This document shows, piece after piece, positions 10,400-21,572 of a DNA stretch of 64,000 bases. Each line of letters opens with the position of its first letter. Within the stretch, counting starts at the first letter, position 1. Source of the DNA: Haemophilus parainfluenzae (GTDB lineage: Bacteria; Pseudomonadota; Gammaproteobacteria; Enterobacterales; Pasteurellaceae); the NCBI RefSeq assembly GCF_003253005.1, contig NZ_QEPZ01000003.1:1-64000 (forward strand), written 5' to 3'. A program made the translations under genes and the position numbers. Below the pieces are notes generated by a model. The model ran no database searches. It was given only the letters and a program-made list of their open reading frames with translations, and was not told the DNA's origin.

Positions 10400-11347
10400 A
10401 TGATTAACGCTTTTGCCATTAACGATTCCCGCTTGCTTCGTATTGATGACGAACCAGCCGATCTCAGCTCTGCCATTTGGTTAGATTTGCTGGAGCCGAC
10501 AGGGGAAGAACGTGAAATGTTGCAAGAAGGCTTAGGACAAAGTCTCGCCTCATTCCTCGAATTGGAAGATATCGAAGCGTCCGCACGTTTCTTCGAAGAC
10601 GAAGATGGCTTGCACTTGCACTCATTCTTCTATTGTGAAGACGAAGAAAACTACGCTGACCTCGCAAGCGTAGCATTTACTATTCGTGATGGTCGTTTAT
10701 TCACCCTGCGTGATCGTGAATTACCGGCATTCCGTTTATATCGTATGCGTTCCCGTAGCCAACGCTTATTGGAATGCAATGCGTATGAAGTCTTACTCGA
10801 CTTATTTGAGACCAAAATTGAGCAATTAGCCGATGTTATCGAAAACGTTTATGCGGATTTAGAAAAATTAAGTCGCGTGATTTTAAACGGTACGCAAGAT
10901 GAAGCTTTCAATGAAGCCTTAAATACCCTAACAGAACAAGAAGATACCAGTTCTAAAGTGCGTTTGTGTTTGATGGATACACAACGTGCATTGGGTTTCT
11001 TGGTGCGTAAAACTCGCTTACCGCCAAATCAGTTAGAACAAGCACGAGAAATCTTACGAGATATCGAATCATTGCAACCGCATAATGAATCATTGTTCCA
11101 AAAAGTAAACTTTTTAATGCAGGCGGCAATGGGTTATATTAATATCGAGCAGAATAAAATCATGAAATTCTTCTCGGTGGTGTCGGTGATGTTCCTACCG
11201 GCAACACTTGTGGCATCTACTTACGGGATGAACTTTGAATTTATGCCAGAGATCCATTTTAAATATGGTTACCCAATGGCTATTGGATTAATGATTGGTG
11301 CGGCGCTTACGCCTTATATCTATTTTAAACGGAAAGGTTGGTTATAA
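10400..11347 (+). CDS. corA: Magnesium/cobalt transporter CorA
   Basis: CorA is a pentameric channel for Mg2+, also taking Co2+ and Ni2+. The 315-residue product has a large acidic N-terminal cytoplasmic domain, a long coiled helix (about 150-265) and two C-terminal helices. The signature YGMN stands at the end of the first helix, followed by the acidic periplasmic loop. AAAAGGAG precedes the ATG. The stop overlaps the start of the next gene (TAATG), so corA and yggT are coupled. Confidence 0.96.
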   Translation: MINAFAINDSRLLRIDDEPADLSSAIWLDLLEPTGEEREMLQEGLGQSLASFLELEDIEASARFFEDEDGLHLHSFFYCEDEENYADLASVAFTIRDGRLFTLRDRELPAFRLYRMRSRSQRLLECNAYEVLLDLFETKIEQLADVIENVYADLEKLSRVILNGTQDEAFNEALNTLTEQEDTSSKVRLCLMDTQRALGFLVRKTRLPPNQLEQAREILRDIESLQPHNESLFQKVNFLMQAAMGYINIEQNKIMKFFSVVSVMFLPATLVASTYGMNFEFMPEIHFKYGYPMAIGLMIGAALTPYIYFKRKGWL

Positions 11348-11892
11348 TGGAAATTTCCCAAACTGCATTATTTTTAGGATCGATTATCGATCTGTATTGT
11401 TTAGTGTTAATTTTACGCGTATGGCTCCCCTTAGCGAACGTGGATTATTACAATCCTATTTCTCAATTTACGCTGAAATTAACCCAGCCAGTTATTGCCC
11501 CATTGCGTAAAGTTTTTCCTGTGGTGAAAAAAGTGGAAACTACTGCACTGGTTTTAGTCTTCTTGCTTTGCGGATTGAAATCGGTTCTGTTTGGCGGGTT
11601 AAATCTCAACTACTTCCTACTATTGGGCATATTAGGGCTGATTAAAAATATCGGTATAGCCATTTTCTATGTGTTAATCGCTGGCGCAATTTTAAGTTGG
11701 TTTAATCGTGGCAATAACCCTGCATTCTATGCGTTATATCAACTTACTGAGCCATTATTAAAACCAATTAAACGTATTTTACCAACTGTGGGCGCGATTG
11801 ATTTTTCACCGATGGTTATCGCCATTATTCTGTTATTTTTGAATAATCTCTTTTACGACTACTTCCAGGTTTTATGGGCTATCGCCGCTTAA
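11347..11892 (+). CDS. YggT family membrane protein
   Basis: A 181-residue integral membrane protein made of two tandem YGGT repeats, each with two helices. The repeat motifs are visible as NPISQFTLKLTQPVIAPLRK (about 41-60) and ALYQLTEPLLKPIKRILP (about 129-146). YggT proteins have been linked to osmotic/ion stress and to cell-division or secretion machinery in other bacteria; the exact role is unsettled. The start is the ATG of the TAATG overlap with corA; a TTG nine bases earlier is less likely. A YggU gene follows, as in E. coli. Confidence 0.85.
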   Translation: MEISQTALFLGSIIDLYCLVLILRVWLPLANVDYYNPISQFTLKLTQPVIAPLRKVFPVVKKVETTALVLVFLLCGLKSVLFGGLNLNYFLLLGILGLIKNIGIAIFYVLIAGAILSWFNRGNNPAFYALYQLTEPLLKPIKRILPTVGAIDFSPMVIAIILLFLNNLFYDYFQVLWAIAA

Positions 11893-11921
11893 AGTGCGGT
11901 CAAAAATAACATTATTTTTTC

Positions 11922-11946
11922 GGGCTGGATCTTCCAGCCCTTATTG
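11922..11946 (+). terminator. Weak terminator-like hairpin after yggT
   Basis: GGGCTGGA pairs with TCCAGCCC across a three-base loop, but only a short T-rich stretch (TTATT) follows, so read-through into the next gene is likely. Confidence 0.4.
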
Positions 11947-11970
11947 TAAATGTGGTGAGTAAATTTAGTT

Positions 11971-12258
11971 ATGTCAGCAATCGAACAAACACCTGAAGGA
12001 CTACGTCTTAAAATCATTCTGCAACCCAAAGCCAGTAAAGATCAAATTGTGGGATTGCATGATGATGAACTCAAAATCACGATTAGCGCACCACCTGTTG
12101 ATGGTCAAGCAAATACTCACTTGCTGAAATTTTTGAGTAAAGCATTCAAAGTACCTAAAAGCTCGATAGTTCTTGAAAAAGGTGAATTAAACCGACATAA
12201 ACAAGTTTGGATTCCTTCGCCTAAATTAATTCCATCTGAAATTCAAAATCTCTTATAA
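11971..12258 (+). CDS. YggU family protein (DUF167)
   Basis: A 95-residue protein of the conserved DUF167 family. It shows the hallmark stretch [12 protein letters not shown] near the N-terminus, the [11 protein letters not shown] motif (about 50-60) and the C-terminal [15 protein letters not shown]. The biochemical function is not established. It lies 78 bases after yggT and is followed by a region with two inward-facing USS (near 12273 and 12351) before leuS. Confidence 0.88.
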   Translation: MSAIEQTPEGLRLKIILQPKASKDQIVGLHDDELKITISAPPVDGQANTHLLKFLSKAFKVPKSSIVLEKGELNRHKQVWIPSPKLIPSEIQNLL

Positions 12259-12376
12259 AATCAGCAAAAAAATCACCGCACTTTCTACCAATTTTCCCTG
12301 TTTTACGCTATCCTATATCACATTTTACAAATCAAAACATGCCGCAAAGTGCGGTCAAAATTTAAGGTGATTTTCT

Positions 12377-14965
12377 ATGCAACAACATTACCGTCCCGAT
12401 TTGATTGAACCTGCAGTTCAACAATATTGGGCTGAAAATAAAGTCTTCAAAGCAATCAAAGATACGTCTAAAGAAAAGTATTACTGCCTTTCAATGTTCC
12501 CTTACCCATCTGGTCGTTTACACATGGGCCACGTGCGTAACTACACTATCGGTGATGTGGTTTCTCGTTATCAACGTATGAACGGCAAAAATGTGTTACA
12601 GCCGATTGGTTGGGATGCATTTGGTTTACCGGCTGAAGGGGCTGCAATTAAAAATAAAACTGCACCCGCAAAATGGACTTACGAAAACATCGAATACATG
12701 AAAAACCAACTCAAAATGTTGGGCTTTGGTTATGACTGGGATCGCGAAATTGCGACCTGCCGTCCAGAATACTACAAATGGGAACAATGGTTCTTCACTG
12801 AGCTTTACAAAAAAGGCTTAGTGTACAAAAAAAACTCAACCGTAAACTGGTGTCCGAACGATGTAACTGTGTTGGCGAACGAACAAGTGCACGACGGTTG
12901 TTGTTGGCGTTGTGATACTCCAGTAGAACAAAAAGAGATCCCTCAATGGTTTATTAAAATCACTGATTATGCAGAACAATTATTAGGTGGATTAGACCAA
13001 CTTCCACAATGGCCAGACATGGTAAAAACCATGCAACGCAACTGGATTGGCCGTTCTGAAGGGGTAGAAATTACTTTTGATGTGGCAGATACCGCAGAAA
13101 AAGTTGCGGTTTATACCACCCGCCCAGATACTTTCTATGGTGTGAGCTATTTAGGTATCGCAGCTGCTCACCCATTAGCAGAATTAGCAGCAGAAAAAAA
13201 TCCTCAATTGGCTGAATTCATCCGTGAAGCAAAAAATGCCAAAGTGGCAGAAGCAGACCTTGCTACTATGGAGAAAAAAGGGATGGCAACCGGCTTATTC
13301 GCTATTCATCCATTAACCGGTGAAAAATTACCAATTTGGGTCGCAAACTTTGTATTAATGCATTACGGTACTGGCGCAGTCATGGCAGTTCCAGCACATG
13401 ACCAACGCGACTTTGAATTTGCTCAAAAATACAATTTGCCAATTAAACAGGTAATCGCACCGCTTGCAGATGAAGAAATTGATTTAACCAAACAAGCTTT
13501 TGTTGAACACGGTAAATTAGTGAACTCTGCTGAGTTTGATGGTTTAGATTTTGATGCTGCATTCAACGGTATTGCGGACAAATTAGAAAAATTAGGCATG
13601 GGCAAACGCCAAGTTAATTATCGTTTACGTGACTGGGGCGTTTCCCGTCAACGTTATTGGGGTGCACCAATTCCAATGCTCACCTTACCAAACGGTGAAA
13701 CCATACCGGCACCAATCGAAGATTTACCGATTATTCTGCCGGAAGATGTGGTCATGGATGGTGTGAAAAGTCCAATTAAAGCCGATCCAAATTGGGCGAA
13801 AACCACTTTCAACGGAGAACCTGCGTTAAAAGAAACCGATACTTTTGATACCTTTATGGAATCGTCCTGGTACTACGCACGTTACACCTCACCAAGCTAT
13901 GCTGAAGGCATGTTGGATAAAGATGAAGCCAACTACTGGTTGCCGGTGGATCAATATATCGGCGGTATCGAGCACGCGACAATGCACTTGCTCTACTTCC
14001 GTTTCTTCCACAAATTATTGCGTGATGCAGGTTTCGTAACGAGCGATGAGCCAGCACAAAAATTATTATGCCAAGGCATGGTATTAGCTGATGCGTTCTA
14101 CTACACCAGCCCGACTAACGAGCGTATTTGGGTAAGCCCAACGCAAGTGACCCTTGAGCGTGATGAAAAAGGTCGTATCATCAAAGCCACTGATCCGGAA
14201 GGCCGTGAATTGGTTCATACGGGTATGACCAAAATGTCGAAATCCAAAAACAACGGTATCGACCCACAAGAGATGGTGGAAAAATACGGTGCAGATACTG
14301 TGCGTCTCTTCATGATGTTCGCGTCTCCTGCAGAAATGACACTTGAATGGCAAGAATCTGGTGTTGAAGGTGCGAAACGTTTCTTAGGCCGTGTATGGAA
14401 TTTGGTGTATGAATACAGTCAAAATCCTGCAAAAACTGCTTTAGATATGACCGCACTTTCAGCTGACCAAAAAGCACTTCGCCGTGATGTGCATAAAACG
14501 ATCGCGAAAGTGAGCGATGATATTGGTCGCCGCCAGACTTTCAATACCGCTATTGCAGCAGTGATGGAGTTAATGAATAAATTGACCCGTGCGCCATTAG
14601 AAAATGAACAAGATCGTGCTGTGATGGCAGAAGCATTAAGCGCAGTCGTGCGTATGCTTTACCCAATCACACCACATATCTGCTTTGAGTTATGGAAAGC
14701 TTTAGGTAACGAAAGCAACATCGACCATGCAGAATGGGTGAAAGCTGATGAAGCGGCGATGGTAGAAGATGAAAAACTTATCGTGGTTCAAGTCAACGGT
14801 AAAGTACGTGGTAAAGTGACTGTCGCAGCTGATGCGGATGAAGAAACCGTGAAAACGGTTGCATTTGCAGATGAAAATGTGAAGAAATTTACTGACAATA
14901 CACAAATCGTGAAAGTGATTTATGTACCAGGTAAGTTATTAAATGTGGTGGTTAAACCGCAATAA
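12377..14965 (+). CDS. leuS: Leucyl-tRNA synthetase
   Basis: A class I synthetase of 862 residues that charges tRNA-Leu. The HIGH-type signature is HMGH in [14 protein letters not shown] (about 41-54). The CP1 editing domain is seen near residues 225-420 with the TTRPDTFYG threonine-rich motif, and the KMSKS loop is [11 protein letters not shown] (about 617). The C-terminal anticodon-binding and tRNA-recognition domains are complete. AAGGTGATTTTCT precedes the ATG. A USS is embedded near 14450. Confidence 0.99.
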   Translation: MQQHYRPDLIEPAVQQYWAENKVFKAIKDTSKEKYYCLSMFPYPSGRLHMGHVRNYTIGDVVSRYQRMNGKNVLQPIGWDAFGLPAEGAAIKNKTAPAKWTYENIEYMKNQLKMLGFGYDWDREIATCRPEYYKWEQWFFTELYKKGLVYKKNSTVNWCPNDVTVLANEQVHDGCCWRCDTPVEQKEIPQWFIKITDYAEQLLGGLDQLPQWPDMVKTMQRNWIGRSEGVEITFDVADTAEKVAVYTTRPDTFYGVSYLGIAAAHPLAELAAEKNPQLAEFIREAKNAKVAEADLATMEKKGMATGLFAIHPLTGEKLPIWVANFVLMHYGTGAVMAVPAHDQRDFEFAQKYNLPIKQVIAPLADEEIDLTKQAFVEHGKLVNSAEFDGLDFDAAFNGIADKLEKLGMGKRQVNYRLRDWGVSRQRYWGAPIPMLTLPNGETIPAPIEDLPIILPEDVVMDGVKSPIKADPNWAKTTFNGEPALKETDTFDTFMESSWYYARYTSPSYAEGMLDKDEANYWLPVDQYIGGIEHATMHLLYFRFFHKLLRDAGFVTSDEPAQKLLCQGMVLADAFYYTSPTNERIWVSPTQVTLERDEKGRIIKATDPEGRELVHTGMTKMSKSKNNGIDPQEMVEKYGADTVRLFMMFASPAEMTLEWQESGVEGAKRFLGRVWNLVYEYSQNPAKTALDMTALSADQKALRRDVHKTIAKVSDDIGRRQTFNTAIAAVMELMNKLTRAPLENEQDRAVMAEALSAVVRMLYPITPHICFELWKALGNESNIDHAEWVKADEAAMVEDEKLIVVQVNGKVRGKVTVAADADEETVKTVAFADENVKKFTDNTQIVKVIYVPGKLLNVVVKPQ

Positions 14966-15052
14966 TCCATAAAATAACCGCATTTTATTCCAAGAGTTGC
15001 ATAAACGACTCTTAAACAAAATAAAGTGCGGTGAATTTTACAGGTAATTTTT

Positions 15053-15556
15053 ATGATGAAATCAATCAAAACGATCTGCTTTGTTGGGGCTACTGTCTTT
15101 TTAACGGCTTGTGGTTGGCACTTCGATAATGGTGCGGCTGTTCCTGCAGAATTAAAAACAATGGCTCTTGAAAGTAGCGACCCATACAGTGAAATGTCAA
15201 TGGCAATGCGTAAGCAACTGCTTAGCAACAACGTAAACCTTGTTCCTGCAAAACAAGGTGTGCCAGTGTTGCGTTTAAATAAACAGACTTCAAGCGATAA
15301 AGTCGCATCTGTCTTTAAACAAGGCCGTGAAGCAGAAAAAGTACTGACTCTTGATGTTGAAGCAAGTGTACGTTTGGCAAACGGAGAAACCTATCCAATC
15401 TCTGCAAAAATCAACCGTACTTTCTTTGATAACTCACGTGCTGCATTAGCAAAATCAGCTGAACGTGATGTGATTTGGAATGATATGCGTGAACAAGCGG
15501 CTCGCCAATTAATTAATAAAATGGCCGCCTTGCAACATCAAGTTCAAGGAAAATAA
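15053..15556 (+). CDS. lptE: LPS-assembly lipoprotein LptE
   Basis: LptE plugs the LptD barrel in the outer membrane and takes part in the last step of LPS export. The 167-residue product has a lipoprotein signal with lipobox TACGW (Cys20-21 region, depending on which of the two adjacent ATGs is used), followed by the family pattern GWHFDN. Its position between leuS and holA is the conserved gammaproteobacterial arrangement. The stop overlaps the holA start (TAATG). Confidence 0.93.
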   Translation: MMKSIKTICFVGATVFLTACGWHFDNGAAVPAELKTMALESSDPYSEMSMAMRKQLLSNNVNLVPAKQGVPVLRLNKQTSSDKVASVFKQGREAEKVLTLDVEASVRLANGETYPISAKINRTFFDNSRAALAKSAERDVIWNDMREQAARQLINKMAALQHQVQGK

Positions 15557-16593
15557 TGAACCGCATTTTTCCTGAGCAACTGGCCTCTAACCTGAACAGC
15601 CATTTAGCGAAAGTCTATTTTTTGGTTGGGACAGATCCCCTGTTGCTCAGTGAAAGTGAAGACCTCATTCATCAAGCCGCCCTTCTTCAAGGTTTTGATG
15701 AAAAAAATCAAATCACTATAGATACTAATACTGACTGGCCTGCATTAATCGAGGCCAGCCAGTCTATGGGACTCTTCTTTAATAAGCAAATTTTCATTCT
15801 CAATTTACCCGAAAATTTGACCGCACTTTTGCAGAGAAACCTTCTGCAATTTATCAGTGGATTAAATGAAGATAGCTTGCTTGTTCTCACCTTGCCTAAA
15901 TTGTCTAAAGCAGCCGAAAAACAAGAGTGGTTTATTCAGGCGAATCAACTTGATCCGCAATCAGTTATAGTGAACTGCCAAACACCGAATTCAGAACAGC
16001 TTTCTCGTTGGGTGAAGCATCGTACAAAAAATATGGGATTATCAGCTGATGAGGAAGCCATTCAACTACTTTGTTACAGCTATGAAAATAATCTACTGGC
16101 ATTGAAACAAGCATTACAGCTTTTAGATTTGCTTTATCCTGATCACAAACTTACGTATAACCGCGTTAAATCAGTGGTAGAACAATCTTCTGTCTTTACC
16201 CCTTTCCAATGGGTTGATGCATTGTTATCAGGCAAAGCAAACCGCTCAAAGCGGATTTTGCGTGGTTTACAGGCTGAAGATGTGCAGCCCGTTATTTTGT
16301 TGCGTACTTTACAGCGTGAACTGCTCACGTTGTTAGAATTAACCAAACCACAGCTGCGTAATCCCTCTCTTAACACGAGTTTGCCTACACAGACACTCAA
16401 AGCGGATTTTGATCGCCTTAAAATTTGGCAAAGTCGTCGTCCTCTTTATACAGCGGCAATACAACGACTCACCTATCAAAAGCTCTTTGAAATATTGCAA
16501 GAATTAGCAGATATTGAGCGCATAACCAAACAAGAATATGGTCAAGACGTGTGGGTAAAATTGGCAGACTTATCGGTTAAATTTTGCTTATAA
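15556..16593 (+). CDS. holA: DNA polymerase III subunit delta
   Basis: HolA is the clamp-loader subunit that opens the beta sliding clamp. The 345-residue protein begins MNRIFPEQLASNL and shows the family stretches YFLVGTDPLLLSES (about 21-34) and LYTAAIQRLTYQKLFE near the C-terminus; the AAA+ lid and collar regions are of normal length. It starts within the lptE stop codon. A strong terminator follows immediately. Confidence 0.95.
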   Translation: MNRIFPEQLASNLNSHLAKVYFLVGTDPLLLSESEDLIHQAALLQGFDEKNQITIDTNTDWPALIEASQSMGLFFNKQIFILNLPENLTALLQRNLLQFISGLNEDSLLVLTLPKLSKAAEKQEWFIQANQLDPQSVIVNCQTPNSEQLSRWVKHRTKNMGLSADEEAIQLLCYSYENNLLALKQALQLLDLLYPDHKLTYNRVKSVVEQSSVFTPFQWVDALLSGKANRSKRILRGLQAEDVQPVILLRTLQRELLTLLELTKPQLRNPSLNTSLPTQTLKADFDRLKIWQSRRPLYTAAIQRLTYQKLFEILQELADIERITKQEYGQDVWVKLADLSVKFCL

Positions 16594-16624
16594 AAAAATC
16601 TCGGCGTTAACCGAGATTTTTTAT
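16593..16624. terminator. Bidirectional terminator between holA and the sulfatase-family gene
   Basis: AATCTCGG pairs with CCGAGATT, with an A-run on the left and a T-run on the right. It serves the convergent transcripts of holA and the minus-strand gene that ends at 16624. Confidence 0.9.
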
Positions 16625-18288
16625 TATTGCGCAATTTTTAAATCTTGATACAGATAATTTCGATAGCTATTCACTAAATCCACATCCTCTGCATCTTCGA
16701 GCTTACCTTGGCTTAGCTGACGCATCGCGATATTCGCTCGCATAAAGTCATCTTTCGGTGATAAACCTGCCACATCAAGTAATACACCACCAACAAAGGC
16801 TAAATCTAAGAAATCTTGCTGTTGAACAAAGTCAGTCTTACGATTAGTTCTAACGACAAATTGAGTCACATAATCTGGATTTACAAAATTACCTTTCTTC
16901 GGTGGAAGCTGATTATCAAAAGCGACTTGGTGATCACCAAAATAACCGAATACATAAGGTGTTTCACGTGCTTTCAAATAATCATTCAAGCCTTCGATTG
17001 CCTCATTAAGGCTAGTAATGCGATCAATATAATCATTTAGGCAGGAAATCGCTTTTCCCCCTAAACGTTTACTCGCCAAATTAAAATGGTTTGGCATATT
17101 TGTGTTGTAAGGGCCGTGCTCTTTCATCGTGAGCACATAGACAAACATAGGCTGTTTCACATTTTCCAATGATGGATGCTGTTTCTGCAGAATCAGCTTA
17201 GTGTAATACATCATCTCTTCACTGGTAATGTGCCAGAGATTTTTGCTGATTGATGCTGGATAGCCTAAATCTTGTGGTTGCAACATCAAATCAAAACCAA
17301 AGTGGTCATAAGCAGGTTTTGCATTGTAGTTACCTTTCGTAAAAGGCGATAACGCCACACAAAAATAGCCTTGCTCACGAAGATTTTTAATAAAACCCGT
17401 CTGTAAGTGTGGCACAACCGAATAAAACACCCCACTTGCCAAAGCACCAAAATCGGTTGAAGGCACCCCTGCAAGAAAAGCAAATTCAGATTTCCACGTT
17501 GCACCGCCCACCGTATGTACGCGCAATGGACTTACAAATGCGGTATCTTCTTGCTTATTAAACATCGAAAATGGCGGGATGGTTTCTGCATCAAAATCAA
17601 ATTGATGCGGATTCAAGGTTGATTCTTGTAGACACACCACAATATCGGGCTTTTCTGCACTTTCAGTTTTGCTCTCTGCCTTTTCACTTAAAAGTGCGGT
17701 CAGTTTTTCTTTAAATTTTTGGCTATCGCCTTCAAATTCTGGCACTTTAAAGAATACGCCTCGACAAGACATAGGCAGGTTTAAGAAAACATCTCGACCA
17801 TCATCAGGCAATGAATCCAACCAGACTTTTGTCGCATCCGGATCTTTAGAATAATGCCACATTAAACCAAAGCTTGTTGCTGCGAGTATTGCTGCAAATA
17901 AGCGAAATCCAGTAGAGGCAGTTTCAACATCCGACCAACCAAAGATAGCATAACCCAACAGACCCAATAGCCCCAACACGCCGAAAATCGCCCCTTTATA
18001 ATGTAAAAGGGTTTCCCAATTTCGCCAGTCTGTCACAAGCCAAAAATCTGAAATGAGTAAAGGCTGTTTGTAGTAATGAATTTTCATTCGATGGAATAAC
18101 ATCAACACCACAAAAAGTACGGACGCAAAATTCAATCCGCGTTGCCATTGACCGGTTATCGCAAACATTGAACTAAACAATAAGACGAATAATGCAATCG
18201 CAAAAAAATATGTCCAACGATAGTGCGAATTGACGATAAAAATCACCGTCGCAATAAAAAATAAACTCAGAAAAATACTTGGAATCAT
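16624..18288 (-). CDS. Membrane sulfatase-family transferase (LTA synthase/phosphoethanolamine transferase-like)
   Basis: A 554-residue protein with about five membrane helices in the first 150 residues and a large periplasmic alkaline-phosphatase/sulfatase-fold domain. The predicted nucleophile is Thr in CLQESTLNP (about 221-229). Further metal-site motifs include KEHGPYNT and FGYFGDHQ. Family members move phosphoglycerol or phosphoethanolamine from phospholipids to periplasmic glucans, LPS or teichoic acids. In Haemophilus the likely target is LPS inner core (Lpt6-like) or another envelope glycan, but I cannot choose. It lies 22 bases after mutT on the same strand. Confidence 0.75.
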   Translation of the reverse strand: MIPSIFLSLFFIATVIFIVNSHYRWTYFFAIALFVLLFSSMFAITGQWQRGLNFASVLFVVLMLFHRMKIHYYKQPLLISDFWLVTDWRNWETLLHYKGAIFGVLGLLGLLGYAIFGWSDVETASTGFRLFAAILAATSFGLMWHYSKDPDATKVWLDSLPDDGRDVFLNLPMSCRGVFFKVPEFEGDSQKFKEKLTALLSEKAESKTESAEKPDIVVCLQESTLNPHQFDFDAETIPPFSMFNKQEDTAFVSPLRVHTVGGATWKSEFAFLAGVPSTDFGALASGVFYSVVPHLQTGFIKNLREQGYFCVALSPFTKGNYNAKPAYDHFGFDLMLQPQDLGYPASISKNLWHITSEEMMYYTKLILQKQHPSLENVKQPMFVYVLTMKEHGPYNTNMPNHFNLASKRLGGKAISCLNDYIDRITSLNEAIEGLNDYLKARETPYVFGYFGDHQVAFDNQLPPKKGNFVNPDYVTQFVVRTNRKTDFVQQQDFLDLAFVGGVLLDVAGLSPKDDFMRANIAMRQLSQGKLEDAEDVDLVNSYRNYLYQDLKIAQ

Positions 18289-18310
18289 AGTAAATAAATT
18301 TGATTAAATG

Positions 18311-18718
18311 TTATTTGACACTTTCAGCCACTAAACGCTGAATCAGCTTTGAATTGGCTGGGGGGAATTGCCCTGCATCAAGCTCACTTTGTTCAAGCCA
18401 AAAACCTTCCTGACCTTCTCGACCAAACGGCTCGCCAATCCATTCAGTGACCAGATAAAAACTAAAATCTAAAATTTTGGTTGGATATTCAAATTGAAAA
18501 CGTTCGTACAGTTCAGCATTTAAAATATGAATGCCAATCTCTTCTTCCAATTCTCTTTTTAAGGCTTCTTCAGGGGTTTCACCTGCATCAACTTTACCAC
18601 CTGGAAATTCTAATGCCTGTGCAAAATCTTGCCCTTCTAAACGCTGGGTCAAATATAGCTGCCCAAATTCATTACGAATAATCCCTGCCGCAACTTGAAT
18701 GATAGGCTTACTCATCAT
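18311..18718 (-). CDS. mutT: 8-oxo-dGTP diphosphatase MutT
   Basis: MutT removes 8-oxo-dGTP from the nucleotide pool and so prevents A:T to C:G mutations. The Nudix box is complete: GGKVDAGE...RELEEEIGI (about 41-63). It begins with two adjacent ATG codons; AAGGA stands closer to ideal spacing for the second (18715), so the true product may be 134 residues. It follows secA on the same strand, the conserved secA-mutT order. Confidence 0.94.
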   Translation of the reverse strand: MMSKPIIQVAAGIIRNEFGQLYLTQRLEGQDFAQALEFPGGKVDAGETPEEALKRELEEEIGIHILNAELYERFQFEYPTKILDFSFYLVTEWIGEPFGREGQEGFWLEQSELDAGQFPPANSKLIQRLVAESVK

Positions 18719-18739
18719 TTTTCCTTATCTCAAAAGTAG

Positions 18740-18796
18740 AAAGAGCGGTCATTTTTAGCGGTGTTTTAAAACACGCAAAAATTTAACCGCTCTTTT
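18740..18796 (-). terminator. Long inverted repeat after secA, built from AAGAGCGGT elements
   Basis: AAGAGCGGT at 18741-18749 faces ACCGCTCTT at 18786-18794. The inner arms also pair (GTGTTTTAAAACAC at the centre), forming a long imperfect hairpin 7 bases after the secA stop. The outer elements are a one-base variant of the uptake sequence. It probably reduces read-through from secA into mutT. Confidence 0.65.
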
Positions 18797-18802
18797 CCTT
18801 AA

Positions 18803-21499
18803 CTAAGCATATCGGGCTTTATTGCCGTGACAATGCTTGTATTTTTTACCTGACCCACAAGGACAAGGTTCATTACGTCCAATATGGCGATCTGAATAGT
18901 CCTCGCTTTGAGCTTGCTCTGTGTTTTCGCCTAAAGGATGATGCGTTTGAGCTTCACGCTCAGCCATTGCTTGACGTGCACGTTCTGCTTCTTCCATCTC
19001 TTCCTGCGTACGTACTTTCACACGAGTGAGTGTCGTAATCACATGATGTTTTAAAGAATCTAACATTTCAGTAAACATACGGAAAGATTCTTTTTTGTAC
19101 TCTTGTTTTGGATCTTTTTGCGCATAACCACGTAAATGGATACCTTGACGTAAATAATCCATTGCAGCCAAGTGCTCTTTCCAGAGTTCATCAAGGGTTT
19201 GTAACATCACGCCTTTTTCGAAATGACGCATAGTTTCTTCACCCGCAAGCGCTTCTTTCGCTTTGTATTCATCTTCCGCTTCTTGAATAATGCGCTCACG
19301 CAAGTTTTCTTCGTGAAGATTATTATTTTCTTCTAACCAATGTTCAATTGGTAACTCAAGGCCAAACTCTTGCGCTAAACGCTCTTCTAAGCCTTTAATA
19401 TCCCATTGTTCTTCCAACGATTGCGGTGGAATATACTGGTCAATCACATCATTAAATACATCGCTGCGGATTGCTTTAATAGTCTCTGAAATATCATCAT
19501 TATCGAGCAAGTAATTACGTTGTTCGTAAATCGCATGACGTTGGTCATTAGCCACATCATCATATTCAAGCAAGTTTTTACGACCATCAAAGTGGAACGC
19601 TTCTACTTTCGCTTGCGCCGATGCGATCACTTTAGCAAGTAGCTTAGACTCCATCGCTTCGCCTGGTTGAGTGAAGGCTTTACGCATCATATTTAATTTA
19701 CCTTCATTCAGATAAATACGCATTAAGCCATCTTCTAAAGAAAGGTAGAAACGTGAAGAACCAGGGTCACCTTGACGACCTGAACGACCACGCAACTGGT
19801 TATCAATACGACGGGATTCATGACGTTCTGTCCCGATAATATGTAAACCACCGGCTTGCATCACGATCTCGTGATTTTTCTCCCACTCAGCTTTGATTGC
19901 CTCAATTTGCTCTGGTGTTGGATTATCCAATTTTGCTACTTGAGCTTTCCAGTTACCACCTAGGATAATATCGGTACCACGACCTGCCATATTGGTTGCA
20001 ATAGTTACTGCACCTGGTGCCCCCGCTTCAGCAACGATTTCCGCTTCTTGTGCGTGGAATTTTGCATTCAACACATTGTGTTTGATACCCGCTTTATCTA
20101 ACGCTTGAGAAAGCATTTCAGATTTTTCAACAGATACTGTACCCACTAGAACTGGTTGATTGCGAGCAACGCAGTCTTTGATATCCTCAATAATTGCATT
20201 GAATTTGTATTCTTCATTCTCAAACATGACGTCCGTACGGTCATCACGAATCATTGGACGATTTGTTGGGATGACGACAGTTTCTAAACCATAAATTTGT
20301 TGAAATTCAAAGGCTTCGGTATCTGCTGTACCTGTCATACCCGCTAATTTGTCATAAAGACGGAAGTAGTTTTGGTAAGAAATAGAGGCAACAGTTTGGT
20401 TTTCGCTCTTAATCTCTACCCCTTCTTTCGCTTCGATCGCTTGGTGTAAACCATCAGACCAACGACGCCCAGCCATTGTACGACCAGTATGCTCATCCAC
20501 GATCACGATCTCGCCATCTTTCACGATATAGTCTACATCGCGCTCAAATAAGGTGTTTGCACGTAATGCCGCCATAACGTGGTGTAACAACACAATACGC
20601 GCTGGTGAATAAAGGGAATCACCTTCTGGCATTAAACCTTGTGCGATTAGCCACTCTTCTACTTTTTCTTGACCGCGTTCAGTTAAATACGCTTGTTTGG
20701 TTTTAAGATCTAAGGTGTAATCGCCTTCACCGGTATATTCTTCCGTATCTTCTTTTTCTTGCTTAATTAAATTCGGAATTAATTTATTTACCGCAATATA
20801 AAGCTCAGAACTGTCTTCCGCTTGACCCGAAATAATCAACGGCGTACGTGCTTCATCGATTAAGATAGAGTCCACCTCATCCACTAAAGCATAGCCTAAA
20901 TGACGTTGGAAACGTTCTTCTTTGGAATGCGCTAAGTTATCACGAAGATAATCGAAACCTAATTCGCTGTTTGTCGCGTATGTAATATCTGCCGCATAAG
21001 CTTCACGTTTTGCTTCAGGCGGTAAGCCAGGGATATTCACCCCAACAGTCATACCTAAAAATTCAAATAATGGACGATTGGTATCCGCGTCACGACGTGC
21101 CAAGTAATCATTCACTGTCACAACATGTACGCCTTTACCCTCCAACGCCATCAAATAGCAAGGTAAGGTTGCGGTTAAGGTTTTACCTTCACCCGTACGC
21201 ATCTCAGCGATACAACGGTTTGTTAGCACCATACCACCAATTAATTGCACATCGAAATGACGCATACCGAGTACACGTTTACCCGCTTCACGCACGGTAG
21301 CAAACGCTTCAGGTAAAAGTTGTTGTAAGGTTTCACCGTTAGCTAAACGGCTACGGAACTCATCAGTTTTTGCTCTTAATTCATCATCACTCAATGCTTC
21401 AAAAGCCGGCTCCATTTTGTTGATTTTCGCAACTTGTTTTCTTAATTTACGTAAAATACGATCGTTACGGCTACCAAAAATTTTTGTTAAAAAACTCAT
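18803..21499 (-). CDS. secA: Protein translocase ATPase SecA
   Basis: SecA drives proteins through SecYEG. The 898-residue protein has the Walker A motif MRTGEGKT (about 102-109), the DEAD-type Walker B motif [13 protein letters not shown], the RGTD and [10 protein letters not shown] helicase motifs, and the C-terminal zinc-binding tail [13 protein letters not shown]. The gene lies 73 bases downstream of secM, whose ribosome-stalling motif would control secA translation. The intergenic stretch contains a CCGAT/ATCGG hairpin near 21536-21552 and a weak AGAGA ribosome-binding site. Confidence 0.99.
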   Translation of the reverse strand: MSFLTKIFGSRNDRILRKLRKQVAKINKMEPAFEALSDDELRAKTDEFRSRLANGETLQQLLPEAFATVREAGKRVLGMRHFDVQLIGGMVLTNRCIAEMRTGEGKTLTATLPCYLMALEGKGVHVVTVNDYLARRDADTNRPLFEFLGMTVGVNIPGLPPEAKREAYAADITYATNSELGFDYLRDNLAHSKEERFQRHLGYALVDEVDSILIDEARTPLIISGQAEDSSELYIAVNKLIPNLIKQEKEDTEEYTGEGDYTLDLKTKQAYLTERGQEKVEEWLIAQGLMPEGDSLYSPARIVLLHHVMAALRANTLFERDVDYIVKDGEIVIVDEHTGRTMAGRRWSDGLHQAIEAKEGVEIKSENQTVASISYQNYFRLYDKLAGMTGTADTEAFEFQQIYGLETVVIPTNRPMIRDDRTDVMFENEEYKFNAIIEDIKDCVARNQPVLVGTVSVEKSEMLSQALDKAGIKHNVLNAKFHAQEAEIVAEAGAPGAVTIATNMAGRGTDIILGGNWKAQVAKLDNPTPEQIEAIKAEWEKNHEIVMQAGGLHIIGTERHESRRIDNQLRGRSGRQGDPGSSRFYLSLEDGLMRIYLNEGKLNMMRKAFTQPGEAMESKLLAKVIASAQAKVEAFHFDGRKNLLEYDDVANDQRHAIYEQRNYLLDNDDISETIKAIRSDVFNDVIDQYIPPQSLEEQWDIKGLEERLAQEFGLELPIEHWLEENNNLHEENLRERIIQEAEDEYKAKEALAGEETMRHFEKGVMLQTLDELWKEHLAAMDYLRQGIHLRGYAQKDPKQEYKKESFRMFTEMLDSLKHHVITTLTRVKVRTQEEMEEAERARQAMAEREAQTHHPLGENTEQAQSEDYSDRHIGRNEPCPCGSGKKYKHCHGNKARYA

Positions 21500-21572
21500 A
21501 ATTTCTCTTTCAAATAAAAAATAAAAAGGATCATCCGATTAAAAAATCGGTTCGTTCAAAGATAAAAGAAAA

